From an uncultured Porphyromonadaceae bacterium (GTDB lineage Bacteria; Bacteroidota; Bacteroidia; Bacteroidales; Muribaculaceae), in contig UQUV01000008.1 of the NCBI GenBank assembly GCA_900544305.1, positions 36,216-100,215 on the forward strand: a stretch of DNA of 64,000 nucleotides. The letters are read 5' to 3'. The stretch's first letter is position 1. Each line of letters begins with the position of its first letter. Below are positions 34,428 through 43,688 of this stretch, piece after piece. Both the position numbers and the translations under genes were made by a program. Below the pieces are notes generated by a model that had not been told where the DNA came from, did not search any database, and was given only the letters and a program-made list of their open reading frames with translations.

Positions 34428-35507
34428 TTATTTCTTAGCCATCACCTTATCCACTTCCTTGTGGAGTTCTTCGCCCTGCAAGCCGCGGAATACGATAGTT
34501 CCGTCCGGTGCAAACATGATGATGTGAGGAATGCCCATGATACCGTAAATTTCAGTCGGCTCCTTCTGGCCGTTTACCATAATGTCCCAAGGCAATTCCA
34601 AACGCTTGATGGCATCACGTGTATTTTGCGGTTCGTCCCAAACGGCAATACCGATAACCTTAAGTCCCTTGCCGTTATACTTTTTATAGATTTCCTTCAA
34701 ACCTGCCATTTCACGGATACACGGACCGCACCAGCTTGCCCAGAAGTCAGCCAAAACATATTCGCCTTTGCCTACATAGTCCGACAATTTGGTTGATTTT
34801 CCAGTTTCATCCGTAACGGTAAAGTCGGTAAACATCTTGCCTGGAGCCGTGTTTTCAATGCTTTCAGCCGCCTTCTTGAAGTTGCCTACACGTTCAGAGT
34901 TCTTAATCCAGTCGGCAGTACCTTCAAGAGCCTTGTCAAGTTCAGTCTTGCTCAATCCATAAGCATATTCAAGAAGAGCATAATAGCCGACACCATTATC
35001 CTTGTTGGCATTCATCGTTGCCACCACCAAATCCTTGATTGACGAATCAGTTGCTGACATCAACTCTTCCATTTGAGCTTCCGCCTCTTTTTCGTCCACA
35101 CCGGAAGCTGTCAGTTTCTCAGCCTTTGCACGGTAGTCGGCCACGATGCTGTCGTAGGCAAGTACATATGCCGTATACTTGTCATTGGTTGCAGAACCCT
35201 TCACCACACCTTTTTCAGCATCAAGCATCAGTGTTCCCGGCTCAAGAACGAATTTTGCCAAACGCGGACCGTCGGCCATCGACAACACAGCCGGGACTAT
35301 TGTGTCGGCAACACCCTTGAATTCAACAACACCGTTTGTCACCACAGCACTGTCGAGAGTGTTTCCATTGTCATAATTCTTCAAATAAACAGTCTTGCCG
35401 TTCAAGGTAGTATCCTGCAGCGTACCAGTAAGAGTGTAACTGCCCGTTTCGCCACCGCAAGCAACAAGCATTGCCGCTGCACCAAATGCAAAAAGTAGTT
35501 TTTTCAT
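34428..35507 (-). CDS. TlpA-like thioredoxin-fold lipoprotein with DUF4369
   Basis: 359-aa lipoprotein (lipobox LVAC, C17). The N-terminal part (about 20-120) is DUF4369-like (GSYTLTGTLQDTTLNGKTVYLKN), followed by a helical region, and then a TlpA/ResA-type thioredoxin domain from about 225 to the end with the redox motif WCGPC (C260 and C263) and a conserved cis-proline in GIPHIIMF. It probably reduces disulfides or matures cytochromes and exported proteins outside the cytoplasm; Bacteroidales have many paralogs. The start is ATG 35507, where the lipoprotein signal begins; the in-frame start at 35624 would add 39 residues before the signal. Confidence 0.87.
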   Translation of the reverse strand: MKKLLFAFGAAAMLVACGGETGSYTLTGTLQDTTLNGKTVYLKNYDNGNTLDSAVVTNGVVEFKGVADTIVPAVLSMADGPRLAKFVLEPGTLMLDAEKGVVKGSATNDKYTAYVLAYDSIVADYRAKAEKLTASGVDEKEAEAQMEELMSATDSSIKDLVVATMNANKDNGVGYYALLEYAYGLSKTELDKALEGTADWIKNSERVGNFKKAAESIENTAPGKMFTDFTVTDETGKSTKLSDYVGKGEYVLADFWASWCGPCIREMAGLKEIYKKYNGKGLKVIGIAVWDEPQNTRDAIKRLELPWDIMVNGQKEPTEIYGIMGIPHIIMFAPDGTIVFRGLQGEELHKEVDKVMAKK

Positions 35508-35678
35508 ATCCTTAAATAGTTTAATTAACAAATCGCTTCCAACAGTATTTCCCGCCTTTGGCGCACTGTCGGCACACAAAGAAACAAAATATCTGCCAAT
35601 CCTCAAAACATTATGTCCTACCATTGCGAATTTCTAACATTTTACCACACATTTCTACGATTTGTGCAGAAATTTCGT

Positions 35679-35686
35679 TAAATTTG
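35679..35686 (+). promoter_or_regulatory. -7 box of the AMP-dependent ligase gene
   Basis: TAAATTTG lies 25 nt upstream of the ATG at 35712. No convincing -33 box was seen. Confidence 0.5.
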
Positions 35687-35711
35687 CAGTATACTCTAAA
35701 CTTGGACAAGT

Positions 35712-37358
35712 ATGCACATTAATAAAATTCTTGAAAATTCCATCCGCAAGAACTGGGAGGAACTTGCTCTGACGGATTTTAATGGAATCTCTCTGCAATA
35801 TCGGGATATTGCACGAAAAATTGCAAAACTGCATCTTCTGTTCGAAAATGCAGGCATTCAAAAAGGGGACAAAATTGCCCTCTGCGGTAAAAACAGCACC
35901 CAATGGTCAGTAGCGTTTCTCGCTTCGCTCACCTACGGAGCTGTTCCCGTTCCCATCCTTCATGAATTCAAACCCGACAACATTCATCACATCGTAAACC
36001 ATTCCGATGCGCGTCTGTTGTTCATCGACACTACAATATGGGAAAACCTCAACGCTGAAACCATGCCGGAGGTCGACGCTTTCTTCAACATTTTCGACTT
36101 CAGCCTGCTGCTGTCAAGAAAAGAAAGCATCACTCATGCACGCCAGAACCTCAATGCCATTTTCGGCATGAAATATCCGGAACGCTTCACCCGCGAAGAT
36201 GTCGTGTACTGCGAACCAGATCCGGAATCACTGGCCGTAATCAACTATACATCCGGTTCTACAGGATTTTCAAAAGGGGTAATGATTCCCTACCGTGCCA
36301 TCACGTCAAATATCGAGTTCGCTCTAAGCAAACTTTCATTCCTGGGCCCGGGCGACGGCATCATCTGTATGCTTCCGCTGGCACACATGTACGGCCTTGT
36401 TGTGGAAATGATACACCCGCTTACCAAAGGTTGCCATGTATATTTCCTTACCCGCGTTCCGTCGCCGAAGGTTATCATCGATGCCTTTGCCACCGTCAAG
36501 CCGCGACTTATCATCGCCGTGCCGCTTATCATTGAGAAAATCATCAAGACTAAGATATTCCCGCTGCTCGAAAAGCCTCACATGCGCCTGTTGATGACGA
36601 TGCCGTTTGTCAACGACCATCTGTTGGGAAAAATCAAGGCAAAACTTACCGAGACATTCGGCGGACAGCTTTATGAAATGATTATCGGTGGAGCTGCATT
36701 GAACAAAGATGTGGAACGCTTCCTCCGTAAAATTGAATTCCCCTACACAGTCGGTTACGGAATGACGGAGTGTGCCCCGCTTATCTCATACGCCGGCCAC
36801 GAAGTGAACCGCACAGGTTCCTGCGGACAGATTGTCGACCGCATGCAGATGAAAGTCAACTCACCTGACCCGAAAAATATTGCCGGAGAGTTGATTGTCA
36901 CAGGTGAGAACGTAATGCTCGGTTACTATAAGAATGAAGAAGCCACACAAGAAGCCTTGCGCGACGGCTGGCTCTACACCGGCGACCTTTGCAACGTGGA
37001 CGAAGACGGATTTATCTATATCCGTGGACGTAACAAGAACATGATTCTCGGCCCGTCAGGACAGAACATCTATCCGGAAGAAATCGAGCAGAAACTCAAC
37101 AATATGCCTTACGTATGCGAATCGCTCGTGGTAGAACAGGGAGGCAAGCTGATAGCCTTGATTTATCCGGACCTCGAGAATGCGCAGTCACAGCACATCC
37201 CCGACAGCGAAATTCCAAAGATAATGAACGAAAACATCGCTGCCCTCAACAAGGAACTCCCGGCATACTCTCAGATTGCAGGGCTGAAACTGTACAGCGA
37301 AGAATTCGAAAAGACACCGAAACGCTCCATCAAGCGTTATCTCTATCAGCATCAATAA
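35712..37358 (+). CDS. AMP-binding acyl-CoA synthetase/ligase
   Basis: 548-aa member of the ANL superfamily that activates a carboxylic acid, probably a fatty acid, with ATP and links it to CoA or another thiol. The P-loop-like motif YTSGSTGFSKGV starts at 179; later motifs are VGYGMTECAPLISY (about 346-359), DGWLYTGDL (about 417-425) and RGRNKNMILGPSGQNIYPEEIE (about 437-458). The last Lys in TPKRSIKRYL near the C-terminus suits the catalytic lysine. It is slightly shorter than typical long-chain acyl-CoA synthetases in Bacteroidota (about 600 aa). It is a single-gene unit ending in a strong terminator. Confidence 0.88.
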   Translation: MHINKILENSIRKNWEELALTDFNGISLQYRDIARKIAKLHLLFENAGIQKGDKIALCGKNSTQWSVAFLASLTYGAVPVPILHEFKPDNIHHIVNHSDARLLFIDTTIWENLNAETMPEVDAFFNIFDFSLLLSRKESITHARQNLNAIFGMKYPERFTREDVVYCEPDPESLAVINYTSGSTGFSKGVMIPYRAITSNIEFALSKLSFLGPGDGIICMLPLAHMYGLVVEMIHPLTKGCHVYFLTRVPSPKVIIDAFATVKPRLIIAVPLIIEKIIKTKIFPLLEKPHMRLLMTMPFVNDHLLGKIKAKLTETFGGQLYEMIIGGAALNKDVERFLRKIEFPYTVGYGMTECAPLISYAGHEVNRTGSCGQIVDRMQMKVNSPDPKNIAGELIVTGENVMLGYYKNEEATQEALRDGWLYTGDLCNVDEDGFIYIRGRNKNMILGPSGQNIYPEEIEQKLNNMPYVCESLVVEQGGKLIALIYPDLENAQSQHIPDSEIPKIMNENIAALNKELPAYSQIAGLKLYSEEFEKTPKRSIKRYLYQHQ

Positions 37359-37379
37359 AAACCAGATTGATATATCAAA

Positions 37380-37413
37380 AACGGATACAGCCACGCGGTT
37401 GTATCCGTTTTTT
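37380..37413 (+). terminator. Terminator after the ligase gene
   Basis: Stem ACGGATACA (37381-37389) / TGTATCCGT (37400-37408) followed by six T. Confidence 0.85.
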
Positions 37414-37464
37414 CATTCTTTGAGTTATTATAGTTTACAGACCGCTCTATACGCTAACATAATT

Positions 37465-37581
37465 TATTTTAGACAGAAGAACACAAAAACATAAAGACTG
37501 TTTTTTCAATCGTATGTCATCCGATTAAGCCGGTTGATGCTTTCCCCCAAATTATATCCTTATGTTCTTCTGTCTAAAATA
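37465..37581. repeat. 117-bp element with 19-bp perfect terminal inverted repeats
   Basis: Left end TATTTTAGACAGAAGAACA (37465-37483), right end TGTTCTTCTGTCTAAAATA (37563-37581), exact reverse complements. The inside encodes no protein. A related single end with the same continuation (ACATAA..., then AATTTGGGG) is present at 43875-43910. The shape is that of a small non-autonomous mobile element or a REP-like pair; no target duplication is clear. Confidence 0.6.
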
Positions 37582-37683
37582 TAAATATATGATAATCGCT
37601 GCGTTAGCTTTTCTGCCCATAAGGTAAGGAAAGTGGCCGCAGGCCGAAGGGGTATGAACACAGTCAAGGGGTTAGGGAATTTC

Positions 37684-37725
37684 CGTAAACTGTAAACCGT
37701 AAACTGTAAACCGCAAACCATAAAC
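37684..37725 (+). repeat. Three tandem 14-bp repeats
   Basis: Two identical copies of CGTAAACTGTAAAC (37684-37711) and a third with three changes, CGCAAACCATAAAC (37712-37725). It lies in the intergenic region downstream of the ligase and PCMD genes, close to the latter's terminator. Function unknown. Confidence 0.7.
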
Positions 37726-37751
37726 ATCAAAACCATAACCTCTAACCTAAT

Positions 37752-37786
37752 AAAAAAAGCAAGCCGCCGCTTGTGCGACAGCTTGC
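37752..37786 (-). terminator. Terminator of the PCMD-type protein gene
   Basis: Stem GCAAGC (37759-37764) / GCTTGC (37781-37786) with inner GC pairs. On the minus strand it runs into seven T. Confidence 0.75.
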
Positions 37787-37816
37787 CCTGTATGTATTGT
37801 TTCAGTTTAGACCGGA

Positions 37817-39826
37817 TTATTTCACCACTACTTTCTGAACTTTGTTGCCTACGCGAACAATGTACAGACCGTTAGCCAAAGCGATTTCAGCCTTGCCGTT
37901 CACTACTTCAGCAGCAACCTGCTTACCGTCGGCTGTGTAAACCTGAGCAACGCCTTCAGCGCCCTCTACTACCACACAACCCGCAGCAGCATAAACCTTC
38001 ACACCGTCACCGGCTACGCTTTCAACGCCAGCACCTGTATCTTTTTTGCCATTGAAAGTTACATTAATTGTCATAACTGGCAAAGCTTCACCAATACCTG
38101 TTTTCCAAATTACAGGAATTGTCATAGTCAAATTACCATCTGCATCTTCCGTTCCGGAAACAGTAGCATCTGCAAAAATTGCAGAACCGTTTAAGAAAAG
38201 AACAATGTCTTTCTTTTCTCCGTTATAAGTTGTTCCAGTTTCATCAGAAGCAATTGCTACATTTTCTACAACGATATCTCCCAAAACCATACCCGGTCCC
38301 ATCGCAAATTGATACAACCCGAATGTGCAAGTACCATCTTCTTTCACATCAATATACACACTTTGATCTTCCATAGAGAACGGTTCTCCATCTCCAAGTT
38401 GGATAGTCAACGTACCATTATACTTCTGACCTGCAGGAGTATAGAATTTCTGGAAATTCAATACATAAGTATGAGAAGATTCCCCATCTTCATCTACACC
38501 TTTTGGATTAGTAACTACAATAGTGATAGTTGCAGCTTCCTCGTCACGGGTCATTTCAACAGTAGCTTCCGGGTCAACAGCAACGGCTTCTATTGCCTCA
38601 ATTGCAGGAACTTCACCGGCAACATAGTATGAATAAACATCACTACTGAAACCATTCACAGCAACATCATTAACCTTCAAAGAAGCCAATTGCGAACTAT
38701 AATATGTCTCCTTCTTATTATATTGGAAAGTATAGGTATGTGAAGATACTCCATCTGTATCAGCACCTACGTTTGATACAACCACTGTAACAAACGCTTT
38801 CTCGGTATCAATTGTAACTTTAGCTTCTGCATTCTTTCCCATTACAGCAGCAATAACTTTATCTTCAGAGAAATCCAACACTTTGTCAACAGTATAATCG
38901 TATTTACCCTCTTCCAATGTAATAGCTTCTCCATTCAAAGTAATCGAAGCCAAACGAGAGTAATATACGAAACGAACATCATCAACATCCAACGTTGAAT
39001 TTTCATTCAATCCACTTCTATTCCAATAATCGCCAGAAGAAATGATTACATTCATTTTTTCTGGTTTTATAGTAGAAGCATTTTCCTCATATGTAAAAGG
39101 AATTTCTAAGAATGTCCAATCAGACTTGTCCTCCGTTATCTCATAATCAACTTTTGCAATCAAAGTTCCCTTTTTTAGAACTTTATCAGATGATTCTCTA
39201 CCTATGATTGCTCGGTCTACGTCAGTCAAAGTAGTCAATTCGGAAATTTCATAATTAGGACTCCAAAAGGATCCTACATTTTTTATATTCTTAGGCACAT
39301 TTGAAACGAATTCACCATTCCAAATATAAGCAATTACCCGAGAAACCTCTGAATTTACCGCAGTTTTTCTATATTTTAAAGATATTGCATCTGGTTTATA
39401 TTCAAAAGCTACACCACCATATGTACCTCCATCTCCTAATTTAATAGCACTTTCAGACAACATTGAGGTTGTTGCAAAAATCCATGGGGTAGACAGTGTT
39501 ACAAAACCAGGAGCTGTTGCACCAAATCCAAAACTCTCTACTCGCTTATTTGTTAAAACCAAATATTGATCTGCCTCATCACCTCCTCTCGTACACAATT
39601 CAGAACTAGTTGCCAATCCAAATTGATTTACATTGCCCCCGCTCCAATTAAGAGGCTCAATACCTGGGCGCGCATACATTTTACCATCATTTGTATTTAA
39701 CGAACTACCAGATTTGTTATCTAGTGTCCAATCCTCAAACCCGACATTCGGGAGTTGTTGGGCATTAGCCATCATTCCGGCAGATGCCAACATCATTGCG
39801 CATGTTGCGCTTAAAATTTTCTTCAT
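37817..39826 (-). CDS. Exported multidomain protein: PCMD, Ig-like, calycin-like, sorting tail
   Basis: 669-aa secreted or surface protein. Signal peptide 1-22. The first block (about 24-290, starting LPNVGFEDW and ending LDVDDVRFVYY) resembles the PCMD beta-sandwich domain. Two similar Ig-like repeats follow (about 293-375 and 382-465; both start LAS(I/L) and end in (T)YTF/VLNF with SSHTY). Next is a calycin-like domain (about 470-600; TFGLYQFAMGPGMVLGDIVVENV). The end (about 612-669) looks like a type A sorting tail: VYTADGKQV, then LANGLYIVRVGNKVQKVVVK. The last two parts are shared with the neighbouring 40050-40748 gene. A carbohydrate-related surface role is likely but unproven. Confidence 0.75.
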   Translation of the reverse strand: MKKILSATCAMMLASAGMMANAQQLPNVGFEDWTLDNKSGSSLNTNDGKMYARPGIEPLNWSGGNVNQFGLATSSELCTRGGDEADQYLVLTNKRVESFGFGATAPGFVTLSTPWIFATTSMLSESAIKLGDGGTYGGVAFEYKPDAISLKYRKTAVNSEVSRVIAYIWNGEFVSNVPKNIKNVGSFWSPNYEISELTTLTDVDRAIIGRESSDKVLKKGTLIAKVDYEITEDKSDWTFLEIPFTYEENASTIKPEKMNVIISSGDYWNRSGLNENSTLDVDDVRFVYYSRLASITLNGEAITLEEGKYDYTVDKVLDFSEDKVIAAVMGKNAEAKVTIDTEKAFVTVVVSNVGADTDGVSSHTYTFQYNKKETYYSSQLASLKVNDVAVNGFSSDVYSYYVAGEVPAIEAIEAVAVDPEATVEMTRDEEAATITIVVTNPKGVDEDGESSHTYVLNFQKFYTPAGQKYNGTLTIQLGDGEPFSMEDQSVYIDVKEDGTCTFGLYQFAMGPGMVLGDIVVENVAIASDETGTTYNGEKKDIVLFLNGSAIFADATVSGTEDADGNLTMTIPVIWKTGIGEALPVMTINVTFNGKKDTGAGVESVAGDGVKVYAAAGCVVVEGAEGVAQVYTADGKQVAAEVVNGKAEIALANGLYIVRVGNKVQKVVVK

Positions 39827-39992
39827 AATGTTTTTAATATTAATAGTTTGCTTTTATAAATAGTTTATTAAACTAAGTCTAAAAAACCATGCAAATATAG
39901 TGAAAAACAAAACATCTTGAACTTTTTCCTAACAAAATATAAGAAATGTACTCTATTTTCCAACAAACAAGCCACAATTTGAGCTAAAAGGG

Positions 39993-40026
39993 AAAATAGC
40001 AGACCGCCAATCGACAATCTGCTATT
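39993..40026 (-). terminator. Terminator of the calycin-like protein gene
   Basis: Perfect 9-bp stem AATAGCAGA (39995-40003) / TCTGCTATT (40018-40026), followed on the minus strand by TTTT. Confidence 0.75.
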
Positions 40027-40049
40027 ATTCATATACTGTTCTAACAATG

Positions 40050-40748
40050 TTATTTCACTACAACTTTTACTGCCTTAGCACCTGTACGAACAATGTAAAG
40101 ACCCTTAGCCAATGCAACCTCAGCATTTCCAGCTACTTGAGCAGACTTAACCAAACGGCCAGTGAAATCGAAAACTTCAACTACACCTTCAAAACCGTTT
40201 ACTACAACCACTCCATTTGCGCCATATACAGAAGACTGAACAGCAACATTTGCAATACCGGCCTGCTCTTTAGCACCCTTGAACCATACATGAATTGGCA
40301 TAATAGCTGGAGATTCGCCTGCAGCAGCCTTCCAAATTACCGGGATATGCATATCCAAAGCTCCGTCTTGTGTTTCAGTTCCTGTCACAGAGGCATCAGC
40401 ATAGATAGAATTACCATTTAAATTAAGAATGATATCTTTTTTAGAGCCTGCATATGATTTCACATTATCTTCAGTTGTAACAACTACATTTTCAACAACG
40501 ATGTCACCCAAAACTGCCTCCGGTCCCATTGCAAAATTATACAATCCAAAAGTACAAGAAGTGCCGTCTTCGTTCATGTCAATATACACTGTCTGATCCG
40601 GCAATTCCAACGGTTCTCCAGCGTCTTCGCCTTCACCAAGCTGAATAGTCAATACGCCCTTATAAGCATCGCCCTTAGAAGTTTCTTGAGCATTCACCGT
40701 AGCTACCAAAGCTACCAACATAAAAAGAATTGAGTAAATTTTCTTCAT
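40050..40748 (-). CDS. Exported calycin-like protein with sorting-type tail
   Basis: 232-aa secreted protein: signal peptide 1-20, a calycin-like (lipocalin-type barrel) domain at about 27-165 and a C-terminal tail (about 172-232) ending LAKGLYIVRTGAKAVKVVVK. Both parts align along their length with the last 200 residues of the 37817-39826 protein (shared TIQLGEG/TIQLGDG, TFGLYNFAMGP, VLGDIVVENV, MPIHVWF). It looks like a shorter paralog produced by duplication. The tail matches the Por-secretion (type IX, type A) pattern. Promoter box TAACTTTG (complement of 40793-40800) lies upstream. Ligand unknown. Confidence 0.75.
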   Translation of the reverse strand: MKKIYSILFMLVALVATVNAQETSKGDAYKGVLTIQLGEGEDAGEPLELPDQTVYIDMNEDGTSCTFGLYNFAMGPEAVLGDIVVENVVVTTEDNVKSYAGSKKDIILNLNGNSIYADASVTGTETQDGALDMHIPVIWKAAAGESPAIMPIHVWFKGAKEQAGIANVAVQSSVYGANGVVVVNGFEGVVEVFDFTGRLVKSAQVAGNAEVALAKGLYIVRTGAKAVKVVVK

Positions 40749-40875
40749 ACAATTATTATTTTCAAGTTAATACATTTCAAGAAAAATCGCGGCAAAGTTA
40801 CACATTATATTGACATGTAAAGCTCTAATATTAATTTTTAACACAAACACGCACAAACCTTGCCCCTGTTGGAAA

Positions 40876-41688
40876 CTAAAAATATCGGCTGTAGAGCTGC
40901 TTGTATGCCTCGGTTTCCTGAAGCTGTTCAAGCCAACTGTTCAAGCTGTCGCATAGCTCCAGATTGTCCTTGCGCAGCACCCACGACTGAAACTGGTTGA
41001 AGCTGACAGCCGTCGAAATATCGAGCTGCGGATAGTTGGGAATCATCGAGCGGGCAATCTTGTCGCTCACTACGGCATACTCGATTTCACCTGTAGCCAC
41101 CATTATCAGCAGCTGTTCCTGTCCGTATGTAGCCTCTTCTTTCACGATAATTGAATCGCCGATTTCGCGCTCCAGATTGTCGATACGCGTTGCCACCGGC
41201 GAACCTTTTACCACCCACAATGTCTTTCCGGCAATGTCGAGCTGCGAACGTACAGTTTTGTTGCCCAAAGAGTCCTTTTTCTGCACCAGTACCTGACGGT
41301 CGAGATAAATCGGGTCGGACGACAGATAACGCGCCTTGAAGTCGGTCGTAGCAGGCACTTGAGCCGCCACAATGTCATAATTGCCCTCGTCAAGCATACG
41401 CAGGCTCTCGTCAAGCGACACAACAGGATGCAACTTGATATCGATACCCTTATAACGGGAGATGAGCTGAAGCAAATCGTGATTAAAACCGCCGAGCGTA
41501 TCATCGTAGGTATAGAGCGAAAGCGGCGAATATTCAATGGCCACATCGAGCGTGTCGCCCTGACTTTTCACAAAACCGTCGGAAGCCGACTGCGAACAGC
41601 GGTTCAGCCATACCATCATGCCTACTGCCACCACAAGCAGCCCCACATACACCGTCATTTTCGGTTTTAAAAGCATCGGATTCTTCAT
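40876..41688 (-). CDS. Membrane-anchored solute-binding (SBP family 3) protein
   Basis: 270-aa protein with an N-terminal membrane anchor (about 8-26) and a periplasmic-binding-protein fold of the family 3 type, as in MltF without the lytic transglycosylase part. Landmarks: LDVAIEYSPLSLYTYDD, GGFNHDLLQLI, LDEGNYDIVAAQVPATTDFKARYLSSDPIYLDRQVLV and LWVVKGSP. No ABC-transporter genes are next to it. It starts 27 bases after the putative porin gene and is probably co-transcribed with it, so it may capture or sense the same solute. A cysteine (in NRCSQS) follows the anchor but is not in a classical lipobox. Confidence 0.78.
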   Translation of the reverse strand: MKNPMLLKPKMTVYVGLLVVAVGMMVWLNRCSQSASDGFVKSQGDTLDVAIEYSPLSLYTYDDTLGGFNHDLLQLISRYKGIDIKLHPVVSLDESLRMLDEGNYDIVAAQVPATTDFKARYLSSDPIYLDRQVLVQKKDSLGNKTVRSQLDIAGKTLWVVKGSPVATRIDNLEREIGDSIIVKEEATYGQEQLLIMVATGEIEYAVVSDKIARSMIPNYPQLDISTAVSFNQFQSWVLRKDNLELCDSLNSWLEQLQETEAYKQLYSRYF

Positions 41689-41715
41689 AACAGGCTGATT
41701 TGAGAAAAAACGAAC

Positions 41716-43683
41716 TTAGTTGGCAAAATCCACCGACACGCCTAACTGGAAACGGCTCGGATTGATTGGATAATGAAGCGCGCCAAAATAACTGTTGCCG
41801 CCAAACAATCCGCGGTTGGCATGCGAATAGAGCACATAGAAGCGTGCTTTATAGAGCTTCATGTTGGCATAGACATTCATCATAGGATAGTTGCCCAATT
41901 TCTTTTCCTGCTGCGTGTGGAACATCATCGTAGCGGGCTGATAAGCCGGCGCATAGTATTTCGTATAATAGTTGCAGTCCACGCCCAACTGCACATGCAG
42001 CACTTTCGCGATGCGGAACAACAGGAACATATTGGAATATACCGCCAATTTTGGCAACGACAGCACACGTTCGTTTGTCGAAGTCTGATAGGTGACACGG
42101 TTGTTCCAATTGAATATGCCGAACTGCAGCTTCTGGTCGATAGCGGCGCTCACCACCTGAATATTTCCGCCTTCCTGTGTCGGCATAGCCTTATCATTGA
42201 AATACAGATAGTTCTGAATGTTCTCCACTCCCGCCGTCAAAGTTGTACCCGTGTGGGGCACATCGAGCGTACCGCCCAACCGCAGACGGCGTTCCTTACC
42301 AAAATCGTTTTTCCAGGCAAAGTGGTTGGAAATATAGTTGTTGTAAAGGAACGGAGCTTCTATGTTCTTGAAAAATCCCTCTCCGGTAATCGTCACGGAG
42401 TCGCCAAAAAGTTTGAAACGCGTCGACACTTTTCCAGAAATGTCCAAATCACCGGCTACAGGTCCGATAAGGCCAAACTGTGCCGTGGCCGAATAAGTCA
42501 GCAGCGAGCCGCGTTGCTTCGTAAGCTGTCCGCCCACCCACACAAGGTTTTGTGTCGTAACCGGCGCAAGCGAAATGTCAGGAAACGGTGTCAGCCCTTC
42601 CGGTTTGTAGGCCGAAGTAAGCATAGTGTCGGTAGTTTGCGTATAGCGGCGCACTTCGTGAGTGGCATATCCCGACAGTCCGAACTTGGCGTATTTGTTG
42701 AAACCTTCGAGCAGGGAAACACCCACGGTGTTCCGCACGCGCCAGTATTTCGTTTCGTCCTCTGTACGGTCGAGCGACAGATAGGTATTCTCGAAGAAAC
42801 CGCTTTCCGTCGAACTGCCGTCTTCTTCCACAAACTTGTGCGTATTGTCCTTATAATCGAAAGTCCATATAAAGCTCATCACCGGCACATAAGTGGTAAT
42901 CGTGTCGGTTTCCGTTATTTTTTCATCATAGAATCCCACTTTATAACGGTGGTTCATATAAAATTCCGTTCCGCGCACACGGGAGAACGCGCTGTTCAGA
43001 TTTACAGGAATGGATTTGGCATCAATCTCCGATACACCACCCTGCACCTCTGCCGGGTCGAGAATATAAAGGTCGTCGGTAATACCACCGTTTTCCATGT
43101 TGACCGAGTTAAAGCTGTTGAACATGGTCTGAAGTTCATAGCGGTCGCTGATATAGGATGCCGAAGCCCCCCATGTAAAGTTTTTCAACGCCTGACGGTC
43201 GTATCCGCCCTTTGAATACAGATAGTCGAGCAGCGCACCAAACTGGAGCTTCTTCCCGGCATTGCCCGAGAACACGCCCTTCAGGCGGTCCTGATTGGAA
43301 TCGTTACCGCCGCCGAAATTGTAGGAAAGCAATGTCATCGGAATTCGGGTATTATAGTACACCTGCTTTTCCGGAGTATACAGCCACGGCTCCAACACAT
43401 CCGTAAACATGAATTCCGTGCGTTCGGGACGTTGGAAATAGATATTGTTGATGCCCGACGCGCCCAAATTTCCGGTAGTGGCATAGGCATCGGATGTCAG
43501 CGCCGGAATAGACTGCTGACAGTAGTTATAGAGCAGCGTGTCGATGGTAGAAGGCTCATGAAGTCCGAGCGGCTGTGTTGCCACCCAGGCATACGACGGA
43601 GCCAACTGTTGCTTTTTCTGGGCATACGCTCCCGCGAGCGAAGCCAGCACGACACAAATGATATATAATGTCAAACGTTTCAT
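41716..43683 (-). CDS. Putative porin (Porin_10 family)
   Basis: 655-aa outer-membrane beta-barrel of the Bacteroidales Porin_10 (PF14121) type. Signal peptide 1-21. The N-terminal block YAWVATQPLGLHEPSTIDTLLYNY and NNIYFQRPERTEFMFTDVLEPW are typical of the family. The remainder is made of long alternating strands rich in Tyr, and the last strand ends SRFQLGVSVDFAN. Substrate unknown. The ATG at 43683 is only 5 nt after the -7 box of the repeat-borne promoter, so the message is probably leaderless. It forms a two-gene unit with the solute-binding gene. Confidence 0.85.
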   Translation of the reverse strand: MKRLTLYIICVVLASLAGAYAQKKQQLAPSYAWVATQPLGLHEPSTIDTLLYNYCQQSIPALTSDAYATTGNLGASGINNIYFQRPERTEFMFTDVLEPWLYTPEKQVYYNTRIPMTLLSYNFGGGNDSNQDRLKGVFSGNAGKKLQFGALLDYLYSKGGYDRQALKNFTWGASASYISDRYELQTMFNSFNSVNMENGGITDDLYILDPAEVQGGVSEIDAKSIPVNLNSAFSRVRGTEFYMNHRYKVGFYDEKITETDTITTYVPVMSFIWTFDYKDNTHKFVEEDGSSTESGFFENTYLSLDRTEDETKYWRVRNTVGVSLLEGFNKYAKFGLSGYATHEVRRYTQTTDTMLTSAYKPEGLTPFPDISLAPVTTQNLVWVGGQLTKQRGSLLTYSATAQFGLIGPVAGDLDISGKVSTRFKLFGDSVTITGEGFFKNIEAPFLYNNYISNHFAWKNDFGKERRLRLGGTLDVPHTGTTLTAGVENIQNYLYFNDKAMPTQEGGNIQVVSAAIDQKLQFGIFNWNNRVTYQTSTNERVLSLPKLAVYSNMFLLFRIAKVLHVQLGVDCNYYTKYYAPAYQPATMMFHTQQEKKLGNYPMMNVYANMKLYKARFYVLYSHANRGLFGGNSYFGALHYPINPSRFQLGVSVDFAN

Positions 43684-43688
43684 CGGGG

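Noticed and set aside
37684..37725. Possible CRISPR array
   Set aside because: Units are 14 bp with no spacers between them and no cas genes are present in the window.
41773..43215. 480-codon open frame on the plus strand
   Set aside because: It lies entirely antisense to the Porin_10 gene, has no signal peptide or recognisable domain, and its composition is that of a reverse-complement shadow.
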